Part shown: positions 7,643-16,140 of the stretch, one piece after another
How the letters are laid out: each line of letters begins with the position of its first letter
How positions within the stretch are numbered: the first letter of the stretch is position 1
Assembly (NCBI GenBank): GCA_963575745.1
Contig: CAUYUJ010015726.1
Coordinates: 150,001-175,000, forward strand
DNA length: 25,000 nt
Direction of reading: 5' to 3'
Origin: Prorocentrum cordatum
Taxonomy: Eukaryota > Sar > Dinophyceae > Prorocentrales > Prorocentraceae
Made by a program: the position numbers and the translations under genes
Notes under the pieces: generated by a model
What the model was told of the DNA's origin: nothing
The model's database searches: none
What the model saw: only the letters and a program-made list of their open reading frames with translations

Positions 7643-9973
7643 CCAGATTTGGCCAACGAGGAGGTAGTCTATCCAGCTATGGCCGTGATGGCAATGGGAT
7701 GGCAGTCAGCATGTGGTATACTTCATCATTTTCATCGCAACTTGTGTTTTCGGCCCCCGCCGATGGGTGCAGGGTTGGATCCAAGTAGAGAGGTGCGGCG
7801 GGGCGCGCCCGTGCCGGGATCCATGGGCCCCGATAGGCGCTCCTTCTGCACGGTCTACCTCGACGGCTTCAGCCAGGGCGAGCTGCAGGACTTGACGAAG
7901 CTCGCGAGGCTGAAGGACTTGCCCGCCGAGACGGCCGCCGTTCACGCGATGTGGGGCGCCTGGGGCATCCCCCGGCAGGCGGGGAAAGAGGAGCGTCGGG
8001 TTCTCGATCTAGACGTGCTTGGCTGCCGCATTTCTGGGGAATTGGGCCGGCAAGTCCTTCCCCGATCCACGGTGGCAGAGCTGGTGTCGCTGAGCGCATG
8101 GTTCACGGCCCCCGGGCCGCGCGCTCAACTAGAGGCACAGATATTCGGAGGTCGCTGGGCGAGAGCATTCCAGACCCGCCGCGAGCTCAGTTGCGTGTTC
8201 CACGAGTTCTGGGCGTGGTTGACGCCCCAGCCAGCGGGAAAGCTGCGGAAGGAGTTGACCCCGGAAGTCCGGGGCGAAATGCGCACAGCTGTCTACCTTT
8301 TACCATTGTGTTTGATGGATTTGCGGGCGCATGTGAGCCCTCTGGTCGTGACCAGCGATGCCTCAGAGTCGGGGATGGGCGTTTGCCGCGCCTCATCGCT
8401 GACCCCGCTGGGGCTGGAAGCCTTGGCATTGAGGCGGGCCGCGCATGCGAATCACCTGATGGAGGTTGGCTTAATCGAGGTTCGCGCTGGCATCGGAGGG
8501 CCACGACTTGCGCTGGCGGCCTGCGGGGTTCACCCCGAGGTGTACTGCGCGATCGGGGCCGACACGATGACCAGCAGAGTGGTGGAGGCAGCATGGCCCG
8601 CAGCGATTCTGGAGGGGGAGGCGCGGGCCGTCGGAAAGGACCAGTTGCGGAAGATCGTCGAGAAGGCCCCGCACGTCAAGCTGTGGGTGCTGGGAGGGAT
8701 TATCCCGCTGAAGACACGGGGCCCTGACTCGCGCCTGGCTCGCTTCGACGGTCACGTGTCGACCCACCAGGAAATCTTGAGGTTGGCGATGGAGTTGAGC
8801 AGCTTGGTCATGGACCCAGGAATCCGAGTAGCTACATGCGCGGAGTGCGACGCAGGGATCGACGACGACGCGTACAGGACGATCTCGAAGCACTTCGGGG
8901 CGAGGCCCGCGGAGATTTGCCCGTCGGCCCGAATCCCAATGAAGAGGCCGAGGCTCTACTGGATCAGTTGGAAGACCCGAGCCGCAGATGGGTTCAGCGT
9001 GGCCCCGGGCACCATCAGGGACACATTGCGTTTCCATCCTAAGCCGCGCCTGCTGGATAAGGCATGGGTGGACCCGGGATGGCAGCGGACGACGGCCGCC
9101 CCCCTCCCGGCCTTCGTGGCGCCGCTCCCGCGAGCCAGCCCGCCGCCAGATTCACTTGGACTTGATGCGTGCGACTGGGATGCCAGGGTCCGTTGGGCCG
9201 ACGACAACTATCGATTCCCTCCCTTTCAGTACCAGTGGAAGCACGGCATGGTGAAGAACAATTCGGAGGAGCCGCATTGGCGATACCCCAACGCCCGGGA
9301 GAGGGAGAAGCTCCTCGGGCACCCGCTGGGCCACGCGGAACGAGCACTTCGGACCGCAGAAAGCCCCGCTGAGCGCGAGGATGCACGGCTCGTGCTGCTC
9401 GGGAACGCTCTCCAGAAGGGAGTGGCGGCGTTTCTCTTGGCCAGGCTGTTTGAAGCTAGTGGCATACCAGCGCGGGACCCGGCTGAGGACTTCCTCGTCG
9501 TAGGCGGGGGTGGTCCGCGCTCGCAGGTGGAGAACTCTGGCGTGGACATGGTCCGTGAGCTGGTGCGGCGGCAAGCTCACGCAGGGCGTGAGCTACGGAG
9601 GCACGGCCCGATGGATCACCCGGGGCTCCTCCCGAAGCAGACGGTGCAGGAGTCTTGGTGGAAGTGGCGCCGTGTATTTGGCGTTCCTTGGAGCATCCCT
9701 GGGGAACGCATCAATGTCCTTGAACTTCGGGCCATTTTGGCGGCCCTCCAGTGGCGACTCAGAGCGAAGGCCAGCGTCCACAGTCGTGGTCTTCACGGGG
9801 CAGACAGCTTCGTGGCGCTGGGGGCACTTGCTAAGGGCCGCAGAGCTTCTAAAAGACTTGCGCCCGTTATTACACGCATCAACGCCCTTCTCCTCGCCTC
9901 ATCTTTTTGGCCGCTCTGGGGGTATTTCCGCGCGGACCTCAATCCAGCGGATGCCCCGTCACGTGAGCAATGA
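7643..9973 (+). pseudogene. pol, RT C-terminal half, RNase H interrupted by a C5-cytosine methyltransferase
   Basis: Same frame as the preceding part, open for 776 codons. Residue numbers count from codon 7649. RT motif B: AMAVMAMGWQSACG (10-23). RT motif C position: YLDGF (70-74), with Gly where canonical RTs have the second Asp. RNase H start: VVTSDASESGMGVC (233-246). C5 methyltransferase: motif I AGIGG (280-284), motif IV region GGIIPLK (349-355) without the catalytic Cys, a Glu at 399 in the motif VI region, RPRLYWI (433-439, motif VIII-like), then AREREKLLGHP (549-559) and LLGN (583-586, motif X). RNase H then resumes: INVLELRA (688-695), HGADS (716-720) and NPADAPSR (765-772), all typical of DIRS RNase H. 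The TGA overlaps the YR start. There is no ATG at the N-terminal end; this is not a separate gene. Confidence 0.8.
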
Positions 9974-10962
9974 CTAGGAGAACCGAGCAAGACCGCAGGC
10001 GAGACAGGGCAAGTTTAGGACGTTTGCGAGACCGAATCGTCGCACCAAGGACATTGGAAAAATACAAAACAGCCACGAGATCTTTCTTTGCATGTTGCAC
10101 TCATCATGGGTATCCGCTACCATCTACACCATCGGTTATGGATACGCGCCTTTTGCCAATTCATTGAATCAGCATGGCAGGAGTGAGAACCTAAAGCTCT
10201 TGCTGATAATGCCCGCTCAGGGGCATTGTTGCTTCTCCCCGCGGTTGCGGGGTACCTTCATGGAAGTCGAAGATTTTTGAAGGCCTGGGGCAAGAGCGAA
10301 CAGCCCAAACGGGCCACTCCTCTTCCCGTATCTGTTCTTATGGCACTCGTGGGAGCCGCCGTTCAAGATGGCAACGCTTGGATTTGGTATTGTTGGTTGC
10401 CTTCCACTGTTGATTACGAACGGGAGAGATGCTGACAATGCAGGCCTCGCATTTCATCTTGCCTGACGGGCCAGGTCTAGCCTTGTTCAGTCTACCGTCG
10501 ACTAAATGAGGACAGCGACGGGCAACAACGCAGGAGTCCGTGGTCTTGACGGACCCCATCGCGCTCGCTTACCTGCGTGGACTGCTCCCTCGCCTTCAAC
10601 CTGGAGAGCGCATTTATCCGCACAATGGCCATGCCTTCCGGCGAGACTTCGCCAAGCTGGTGCAAGTGGCCCGCCTACCAGATGCCAGTTGGCAGCCATA
10701 CTCGTTACGACGAGGTGGGGCGACTGCCCATTTCCTGGAATTCGGCAGCCTCGACCGCACGGCGGTGCGTGGTCGTTGGCGGTCAGTGGCGACAGCACGT
10801 TTGTATATCGACGAAGGCATTGCAGTGCAGTCATCAGTATCCCCGTCGCCAGCCCAAATGCGCCAAATATGCAAATTATCCGAACTGGCGCAACAGCCTC
10901 GCGGTCGAGGCCGCCCTGGAGGCATCAGTATCGGCCACGCCGCTGGGGCAGGTCAAAGATGA
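9970..10962 (+). pseudogene. Tyrosine recombinase of the retroelement (frameshifted)
   Basis: A tyrosine recombinase would integrate a circular DNA copy of the element. ATG 9970 overlaps the pol TGA. Frame 1 gives VAPRTLEKYKTATRSFFACC (SAM-like N-terminal domain). Near 10147 it continues in frame 2 (FCQFIESAWQE, then TGA 10184-10186, then AGYLHGSRRFLKAWGKSE). Near 10376 it goes to frame 3 (LGFGIVGCLPLL), and near 10413 back to frame 1 (LRTGEMLTMQASHFILPDG, TGA 10507-10509, then TTQESVVLTDPIALAYLRGL). The catalytic set is recognisable: Arg in LRTGEM, Arg in YSLRRGGAT, Arg in GRWRS and Tyr in ARLYIDE. The three shifts are each equivalent to +1, so they restore frame overall. The copy is decayed but recently functional-looking. 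Confidence 0.75.
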
Positions 10963-11554
10963 CATGCGATCTTCCTACAATCCCATGCTATTTTTATGTG
11001 TTTTTTCTGGTGCCAGGCCGTGGTGTCTTGTGTCGCCGCACCGCGGTCGCAGGCACGGGCCAGACTCAGAAGTCCACCAGGGCGACGGCCTACCCTGGCA
11101 CCCGTGCGTCGTCAATGACTCAGAAGATGCATTATGCGGGAACCTCTTGGTCCAGACCTCCCGGTAAGCACTTGGTCCAGACCTCCCGCCTAGCTTCATC
11201 ACTCTGGTCCCCCAAAACACATAACCTGTGTGCAAGCACAAAGATGATATTTTGTGCTGGAGGCAAGACGCCATCTTGCTGGATCAGGCGGCCTGCAACT
11301 GGAGTCTTGGGCAACATTTTGGATATGATGATACATGGTTTTACTGATGGTGGACATCTTATTGCTAGATGAGGCTGCGTTCGAGTGCACCGTGGCACCA
11401 TTATAATACAGCTGTTCCGCGACCGCGGCAGCGTCTCCCTTTCCGTAGTTGCGGGGGGAGTCTCCGTTCCGCGGTTGAGGCGGTTTCACCAGGAAGGCAG
11501 CCGTTTGAGGGTTGCAGGGTGTGGGAGTGGCTGCAGCGCTGCCGGGCAACAAGG
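10963..11554 (+). other. 3' flank of the retroelement, no gene seen
   Basis: No convincing coding sequence. It holds a 9-bp inverted repeat, GGTGCCAGG/CCTGGCACC (about 11009 and 11092); a 17-bp direct repeat, TTGGTCCAGACCTCCCG, twice at 23-bp spacing (about 11147 and 11170); and two adjacent small hairpins, GCACAAA...TTTGTGC (11236-11261) and GCAAGA-CGCCA-TCTTGC. The right end of the retroelement probably lies in this stretch or just after it. Confidence 0.45.
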
Positions 11555-11622
11555 GTTCATCGCTTGGTGGCCCTTGGGAGTTCCATCGTTTGATGGCTCT
11601 GGGAGGTTCCGTCGATCGACGG
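11555..11622. repeat. Three tandem 26-bp units, each with a 14-nt hairpin
   Basis: Hairpins of 5-bp stem and 4-nt loop lie at 11557-11570 (TCATC-GCTT-GGTGG), 11583-11596 (CCATC-GTTT-GATGG) and 11609-11622 (CCGTC-GATC-GACGG). They are spaced exactly 26 bp apart and are preceded by related GGGAG.TT words. Stem changes are paired: A-T becomes G-C, T.G becomes C-G, and T.G becomes T-A. The stem is kept while the letters change. Confidence 0.7.
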
Positions 11623-12210
11623 CCTCATCCCATGCAGTTGCATAGCGATGGCTGCTCGCGCCTGGCGACAACAGAGCATTTGTCGCACCCCCTTCAAAAA
11701 ATGACATGCTCCTCACAGGAACACCAAAAAAGATGCATGTGTGTGAGCGTGCGGTGCGTGCGCCCATCGTAGGTCTCAGGTGCCTCTGGGACTGATGGGA
11801 GCGTGTGTGCATGTTTACGTTTCTCGTGGTTGCATTCAGGATGTCGCGCAGTTGTTTGGTTGTTTCCAGTTGTTGTGTCGTGTCGGTTTGGCATACACGT
11901 GTGTGAAGTATTGCACGTGTACGCATGGGTTTGGTGGTCAGCGCTTCTGCTTGATATTCGTTTGATTGTTGCCGTGATATGGTCCGGTACAGGTTTTTAT
12001 TGTTCCGGCGGGTCGCAATTGAGTTATTATTCACTCTGGGCGTTTCCCCACCTGCCTGTTCAGAAACGTTGTCTATGAGTTGACAGGAACAGGGACAAAG
12101 AGAAACATATAGTGAAATAAAGCGTGCAACCAGGATGAACAGAGTGCTCTGGGAGCAAGGGAGTGGCCTTAGAGGCCCTCTTCGGGCCATCCCTGAGGCC
12201 ACAAGGGGGG
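11623..12210. other. Non-coding stretch, no gene seen
   Basis: Moderate GC with T-rich parts (11960-12060). Short frames on both strands show no recognisable domain. No promoter or RNA gene could be supported. Confidence 0.4.
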
Positions 12211-12292
12211 CGAGGGGAGGAGGAACACTAGGAGGAGGGGGAGGAGGAGGAGGAGGAGGAAGAGGAGGAGGAGGAGGAGGAGGAGGAGGAGG
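12211..12292. repeat. (GGA)n microsatellite
   Basis: An imperfect GGA/GAG tract of about 80 bp. The + strand frame is poly-Gly and the opposite strand poly-Pro or poly-Leu, none of them a likely gene. Confidence 0.9.
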
Positions 12293-12296
12293 CAAA

Positions 12297-12730
12297 CCGC
12301 CTCTTGGGCCCTTGTGGGACCCTCTTGGGGCGCTCTTCGATCAAAGGAGGGGGGGTCGCCGATTTCCATCCCACCTCGTTCAGGCCATCAAAATCGCCTC
12401 TTGGGGCCGTCTGCGGAGCCTCTTGGGCCCCTCTTGGGGCTCTCTTGGGCCATCATGGGGCCATCTTGAAGCTTCAAAAGCGCACCCGAAGCGAAAAGGC
12501 GAGCACGCAAACATCATGAATTTTCCTCCAGTGTTTGAAGGATTTGGGCCTCTTTGGGGGCCCCAGGGGGCTCCGAGAGCACTTGGAAACAACCGTATTG
12601 TGGTCCTCGTCGGGCCTCTTGGAGGTATGTCTGAAGCTATCTTGAACCATCTTGATATATCGTGAGCCGCCTTGGAGGCCATTTTGGAGCATCGGAGACC
12701 CTCTTGGAGCCATCCTGGGCCATCTTGGAC
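12297..12730 (+). repeat. Degenerate CTCTTGGGGCC / CCATCTTGG minisatellite
   Basis: Words such as CCTCTTGGGGC, CTCTTGGGCCATC and CATCTTGGA recur every 12-30 bp across about 430 bp. They are interrupted by less repetitive sequence at 12480-12560. In one frame the words translate into LGPSWGSLGPSWGHL-type repeats. I interpret this as a dispersed minisatellite family, not a protein gene. Confidence 0.65.
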
Positions 12731-13125
12731 GCTGTAACTTCTCGCGCCCCCTCCAACAAAAGACCTCAGTGAGGCGAAGGGGGAGGGGTACCCCTCTCCG
12801 AAGAGAAGAGGGCTTTGGAAGAGGAGAGAAAGATATCGCCAGACCACCTTAGCCCAAAGGGATGGTGGGATTCCCAGTATCATGGCATATACTGGCTCGG
12901 AAGCACGCGAAAGCGTAATTAGGCCAGGTTCCACCATTTCTTTAGTATTAGACTTGCCTCAGGTATTTGTCGCTCGATCAGCAGGCCTTGGTCAGCCACT
13001 GGAGAATCATGGTTGGTTTGCGCAGCCGTTGGACAACCCCTTGAACTTCGCAGACGAGCAGATGAATTGGGCCGGCATGCTTTGCGTCTATGCGGATGAG
13101 CTCGTGCGCAGCAAGCAGCTGATAT
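12731..13125 (+). other. Unassigned stretch with a possible short exon
   Basis: From about 12961 a frame-3 reading is fairly coding-like: VFVARSAGLGQPLENHGWF, then NFADEQMNWAGMLCVYADEL, preceded by TTGCCTCAG (acceptor-like). It runs into the duplicated segment at 13126, where the best-conserved reading is in a different frame. I do not recognise the protein, and the exon idea is weak. Confidence 0.25.
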
Positions 13126-13692
<567 letters not shown>

Positions 13693-14015
13693 TTTTCGTC
13701 GTGAGCGCTAGGCCTTGGCCTCTGGCGTGTCTTTGGTGGCTCTCTGGGACTCTGCCCACCCCAGAAGTACCCTTGGTGGCATAGCGGGTTGAGCCTAAAT
13801 GCAGCATTACGGACGAGAGAAGCGTTACGACGAAAATCGCTCTAATATTGTCCTCTGTCACTACATTGTGCTTTCTGCGTTACACTCTGCTTGCGATGAT
13901 TCACACAACGGGACTGGGGCGGACAAATCGTGCCCCCCCAAGAGCGTGAGAGAGAGAGAGAAAAAAGAGAGAGAGAGAGAAACAAGAGAGAGAGAGAGAA
14001 AGAGAAAGAGAGAGA
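13693..14015. other. Spacer between duplication copies, ending in a GA tract
   Basis: About 250 bp without a recognised gene, followed by an imperfect (GA)n tract (about 13948-14015) that abuts the left edge of copy B. Confidence 0.7.
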
Positions 14016-14482
14016 CGTGGCAGATGTCGGCCACAGGCATCGTCTCCAGAGACAGGTGTTTCAGACCTTTGACAAAACCAACGTTGTCCACGGACCCCAA
14101 CATATATGTTTGGGGGAAGTGGCATTACAGTACTTGTTTCGGGCGATCCTCATCGATCAATTTGTGGACGTGTCATTCAAGGTCGACGGAACGGAGGAGG
14201 AAGAAGAGAACGAGGAAGAGCTGGTGAATAGGAGGGAGGATGCGAACATGAAAAACCGCTGCTAGAATGGATCCTCCTCCCCCCTCATTCCTCATGCCTC
14301 CTCAGTGTCCCCCTCTCCCTCCTTCCTCTCTATTCCCCCAATGGGGCAGACGCCCCGTTTCGTTAGAGCCCCTGGCTCAGGGCCCCGGGCAAACCCACAG
14401 AGACCAGGACCCGTTTTCGCCAGGACCCCTTTGATCTCCCGTGCCAAACCGTTTTCCCGGTGGTGAGGTCGGCGCTTCGGGA
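14016..14482 (+). repeat. Long direct duplication, copy B (467 bp)
   Basis: Second copy of 13126-13588. Coding-frame differences from copy A are Ala-Gln to Val-His, one silent Tyr change, Pro to Leu and one extra Glu. The frame ends at stop 14263-14265. In copy B the frame is fused upstream to the GA tract, so it has no plausible start. Confidence 0.9.
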
Positions 14483-14715
14483 GGGGGGGGGCAGACTTGG
14501 GGCACCAGAGGGTTCTGAAGCCTTTGCTCGTCCCCGCTTTCACTCTCTCCGCGCGCCGCTTGCGGGAGCGCGGGCGCGTTTGGGGCAGATCTTGGGCCCA
14601 GGAGGGGCCCAACACGAGCGCGTCCCCCCGCTCCCTGCCGCCCCGCACGCCGCCGGTATCGACAGGTCCGTCCCCCCGCGCAAGTCGCGGCGTGCCCGCG
14701 CGCGCCCGGCGGCAG

Positions 14716-14779
14716 GTGGAAGAGCTTCGGCCGAGGCAGCCCAGACGCCTACTGCGTGATCCAGAAGTGCAAGTACCAG
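14716..14779 (+). CDS. Candidate exon: N-terminal half of a C2 domain
   Basis: After GGCGGCAG (acceptor-like) the frame reads WKSFGRGSPDAYCVIQKCKY. The F-G-(R)-G-S-P-D-A-Y pattern matches the calcium-binding loop 1 region of C2 domains (F/G-K-S-D-P-Y in copines). A GC donor after CAG at 14779 would leave phase 0 and join, in frame, the second-half exon at 19553. Partial and inferred: upstream exons were not identified, and the match is short. Confidence 0.35.
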
Positions 14780-15804
14780 GCTGCGGGGCTCCTGGCCTCC
14801 CCTGACACCTTCGAGTTATCGAAAAGCGCGATTGGGGAACTACGTTGTGACAAAATATGACAAAATCACGACCTCGGATGTTTGGGTCTGCCTTCCTCCC
14901 GCCCTGCGTCTCCACAGAGGTACCGAGAGCGGGGTTGGCCCAGGGAGTAACACGCTCGTAGTCGCACACTCATCACCGATCGCAGCCTGGGTGCCCAACC
15001 CTGCCCAAGAACGCGCGGTTCTGCTGTCGGGTGCCTGTCGCGGACAAATCGGCGATGCATCGCCAACTCGAGACCAAATGTCCCCCCCGAGCAAGTTTCA
15101 CCCAAAAGGCTCTCTTGACTCCTGCTGCTCCTCTATTCCTCGTTCCCCATCCGTCCCCCCGCGGTCCGCCCACCTTTTGGAATTGGATCAATCAACCAAA
15201 CGATCAACGAATGACTGACGACGAGGGTTTTGTCAGCTTTGCTCAGTGCGATCAAATGAGTACCATATGGGGCGTTCCACCAGCCAGCGCTTGCTGTGCT
15301 AACCATCCTTCCCACTTTCGGCTTGAAGTGCTGGGCGGCGCCGTGCGGTCTCCCGTGCAGCGCAGTTGCTGCGAGGACTCTGTTCGAAACTCTGGTCTGC
15401 TCTGCAATGGGTGTTTTCTGGAGGGGGACTCCCGTCTGAGGCAATGGGTGCGCAGCACTGCTGGGTAACCCATTTTATCGAACAACTCCCGCGCAGATCC
15501 CGCCCGGCCAGATATCGACAGCCGATGGATTTCGTTCGTCGCGGGCCGTTTGGAGGAGAGGAGCGGCAACAATTTTTGTCGCGACCAGTGCTTCGATTCA
15601 AAATCTTGGCGGTTTGTTCTTGTTCGGTTTCCCTGACATTAACTTGTCCTACAGGACACTCATTGTCAGCTTACGTACGCTTGGGGCCACCGGGCCAGTG
15701 GGTAGAGCTGGATATTCAGTGTTGCCAGAGCTCCACTCCCAGGATGTAAAGTCCTAGACATGAATAACTATTCCTTGGGCCCTTCCTCGCCCGTTTCTAT
15801 GTCT
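14780..15804 (+). other. Probable intron / intergenic sequence, no gene seen
   Basis: Short frames on both strands lack recognisable domains. A small TGTCC-TACA-GGACA hairpin lies near 15645. If the two C2 exons belong together, this is the first part of a roughly 4.8-kb intron. Confidence 0.4.
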
Positions 15805-15912
15805 AATATATACACATACCTACATACATACATACATACGTACGTGCGTGCGTACATACATACATACACATATACACGCATACATTCAAACATATATAAA
15901 TATATATATAGT
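15805..15912. repeat. CATA/TATA-type microsatellite
   Basis: Imperfect (CATA)n, (CGTA)n and (TA)n run for about 105 bp. The frames are Tyr/Ile/His-rich. No gene. Confidence 0.9.
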
Positions 15913-15985
15913 ATCCTTCCACGAGGCCTATGCGGAGTCCGCCTAAGCGTGCGCGACGCCGTTGATGGAAGCTCAGCGTCCATCT

Positions 15986-16007
15986 TCCGTAGCTGTGTTG
16001 GCTCAAG
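15986..16007 (+). other. Relic of the dinoflagellate spliced leader, followed by GT
   Basis: The sequence reads T-CCGTAGC-TGTG-TTGGCTCAAG. The dinoflagellate trans-spliced leader has CCGTAGC-CATT-TTGGCTCAAG, so 18 of 21 positions after the first agree. The next bases are GTAGG, matching the donor context of a spliced-leader gene. It lies 134 nt before the ATG of the second gag. Either it is a decayed spliced-leader gene copy, or a leader carried in by a reintegrated mRNA. The neighbouring retroelement favours the latter, while the GT favours the former. Confidence 0.6.
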
Positions 16008-16140
16008 GTAGGCAGGGGAGTTACCGGGCGGTGCCGCTCGTCACGTGGCCCCTGCCGAGCCACTCTGTCTATTGTATCCTGCCGCGTCCGGTGCGCCCGC
16101 GCCGGCGCAGTCGCCGGAGCCACGCCCGGCTGCCTGGAGC

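Larger units (their letters stand above)
4854..10962 (+). mobile_element. DIRS-like (tyrosine recombinase) retrotransposon with C5-methyltransferase, decayed copy
   Basis: Three consecutive ORFs on one strand code for gag, pol (DUF4326-like, RT, split RNase H with an internal C5 methyltransferase) and a tyrosine recombinase. A YR instead of a DDE integrase places the element with DIRS/Ngaro/VIPER-type retrotransposons, which integrate through a circular intermediate. Consecutive ORFs overlap by ATGA (6164-6167 and 9970-9973). Pol carries two frameshifts and one TGA; the YR gene carries three frameshifts and two TGA codons, so this copy cannot be autonomous as it stands. The given limits are coding limits. 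Split terminal repeats or an internal complementary region, expected for DIRS elements, were not found by eye. Confidence 0.8.
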
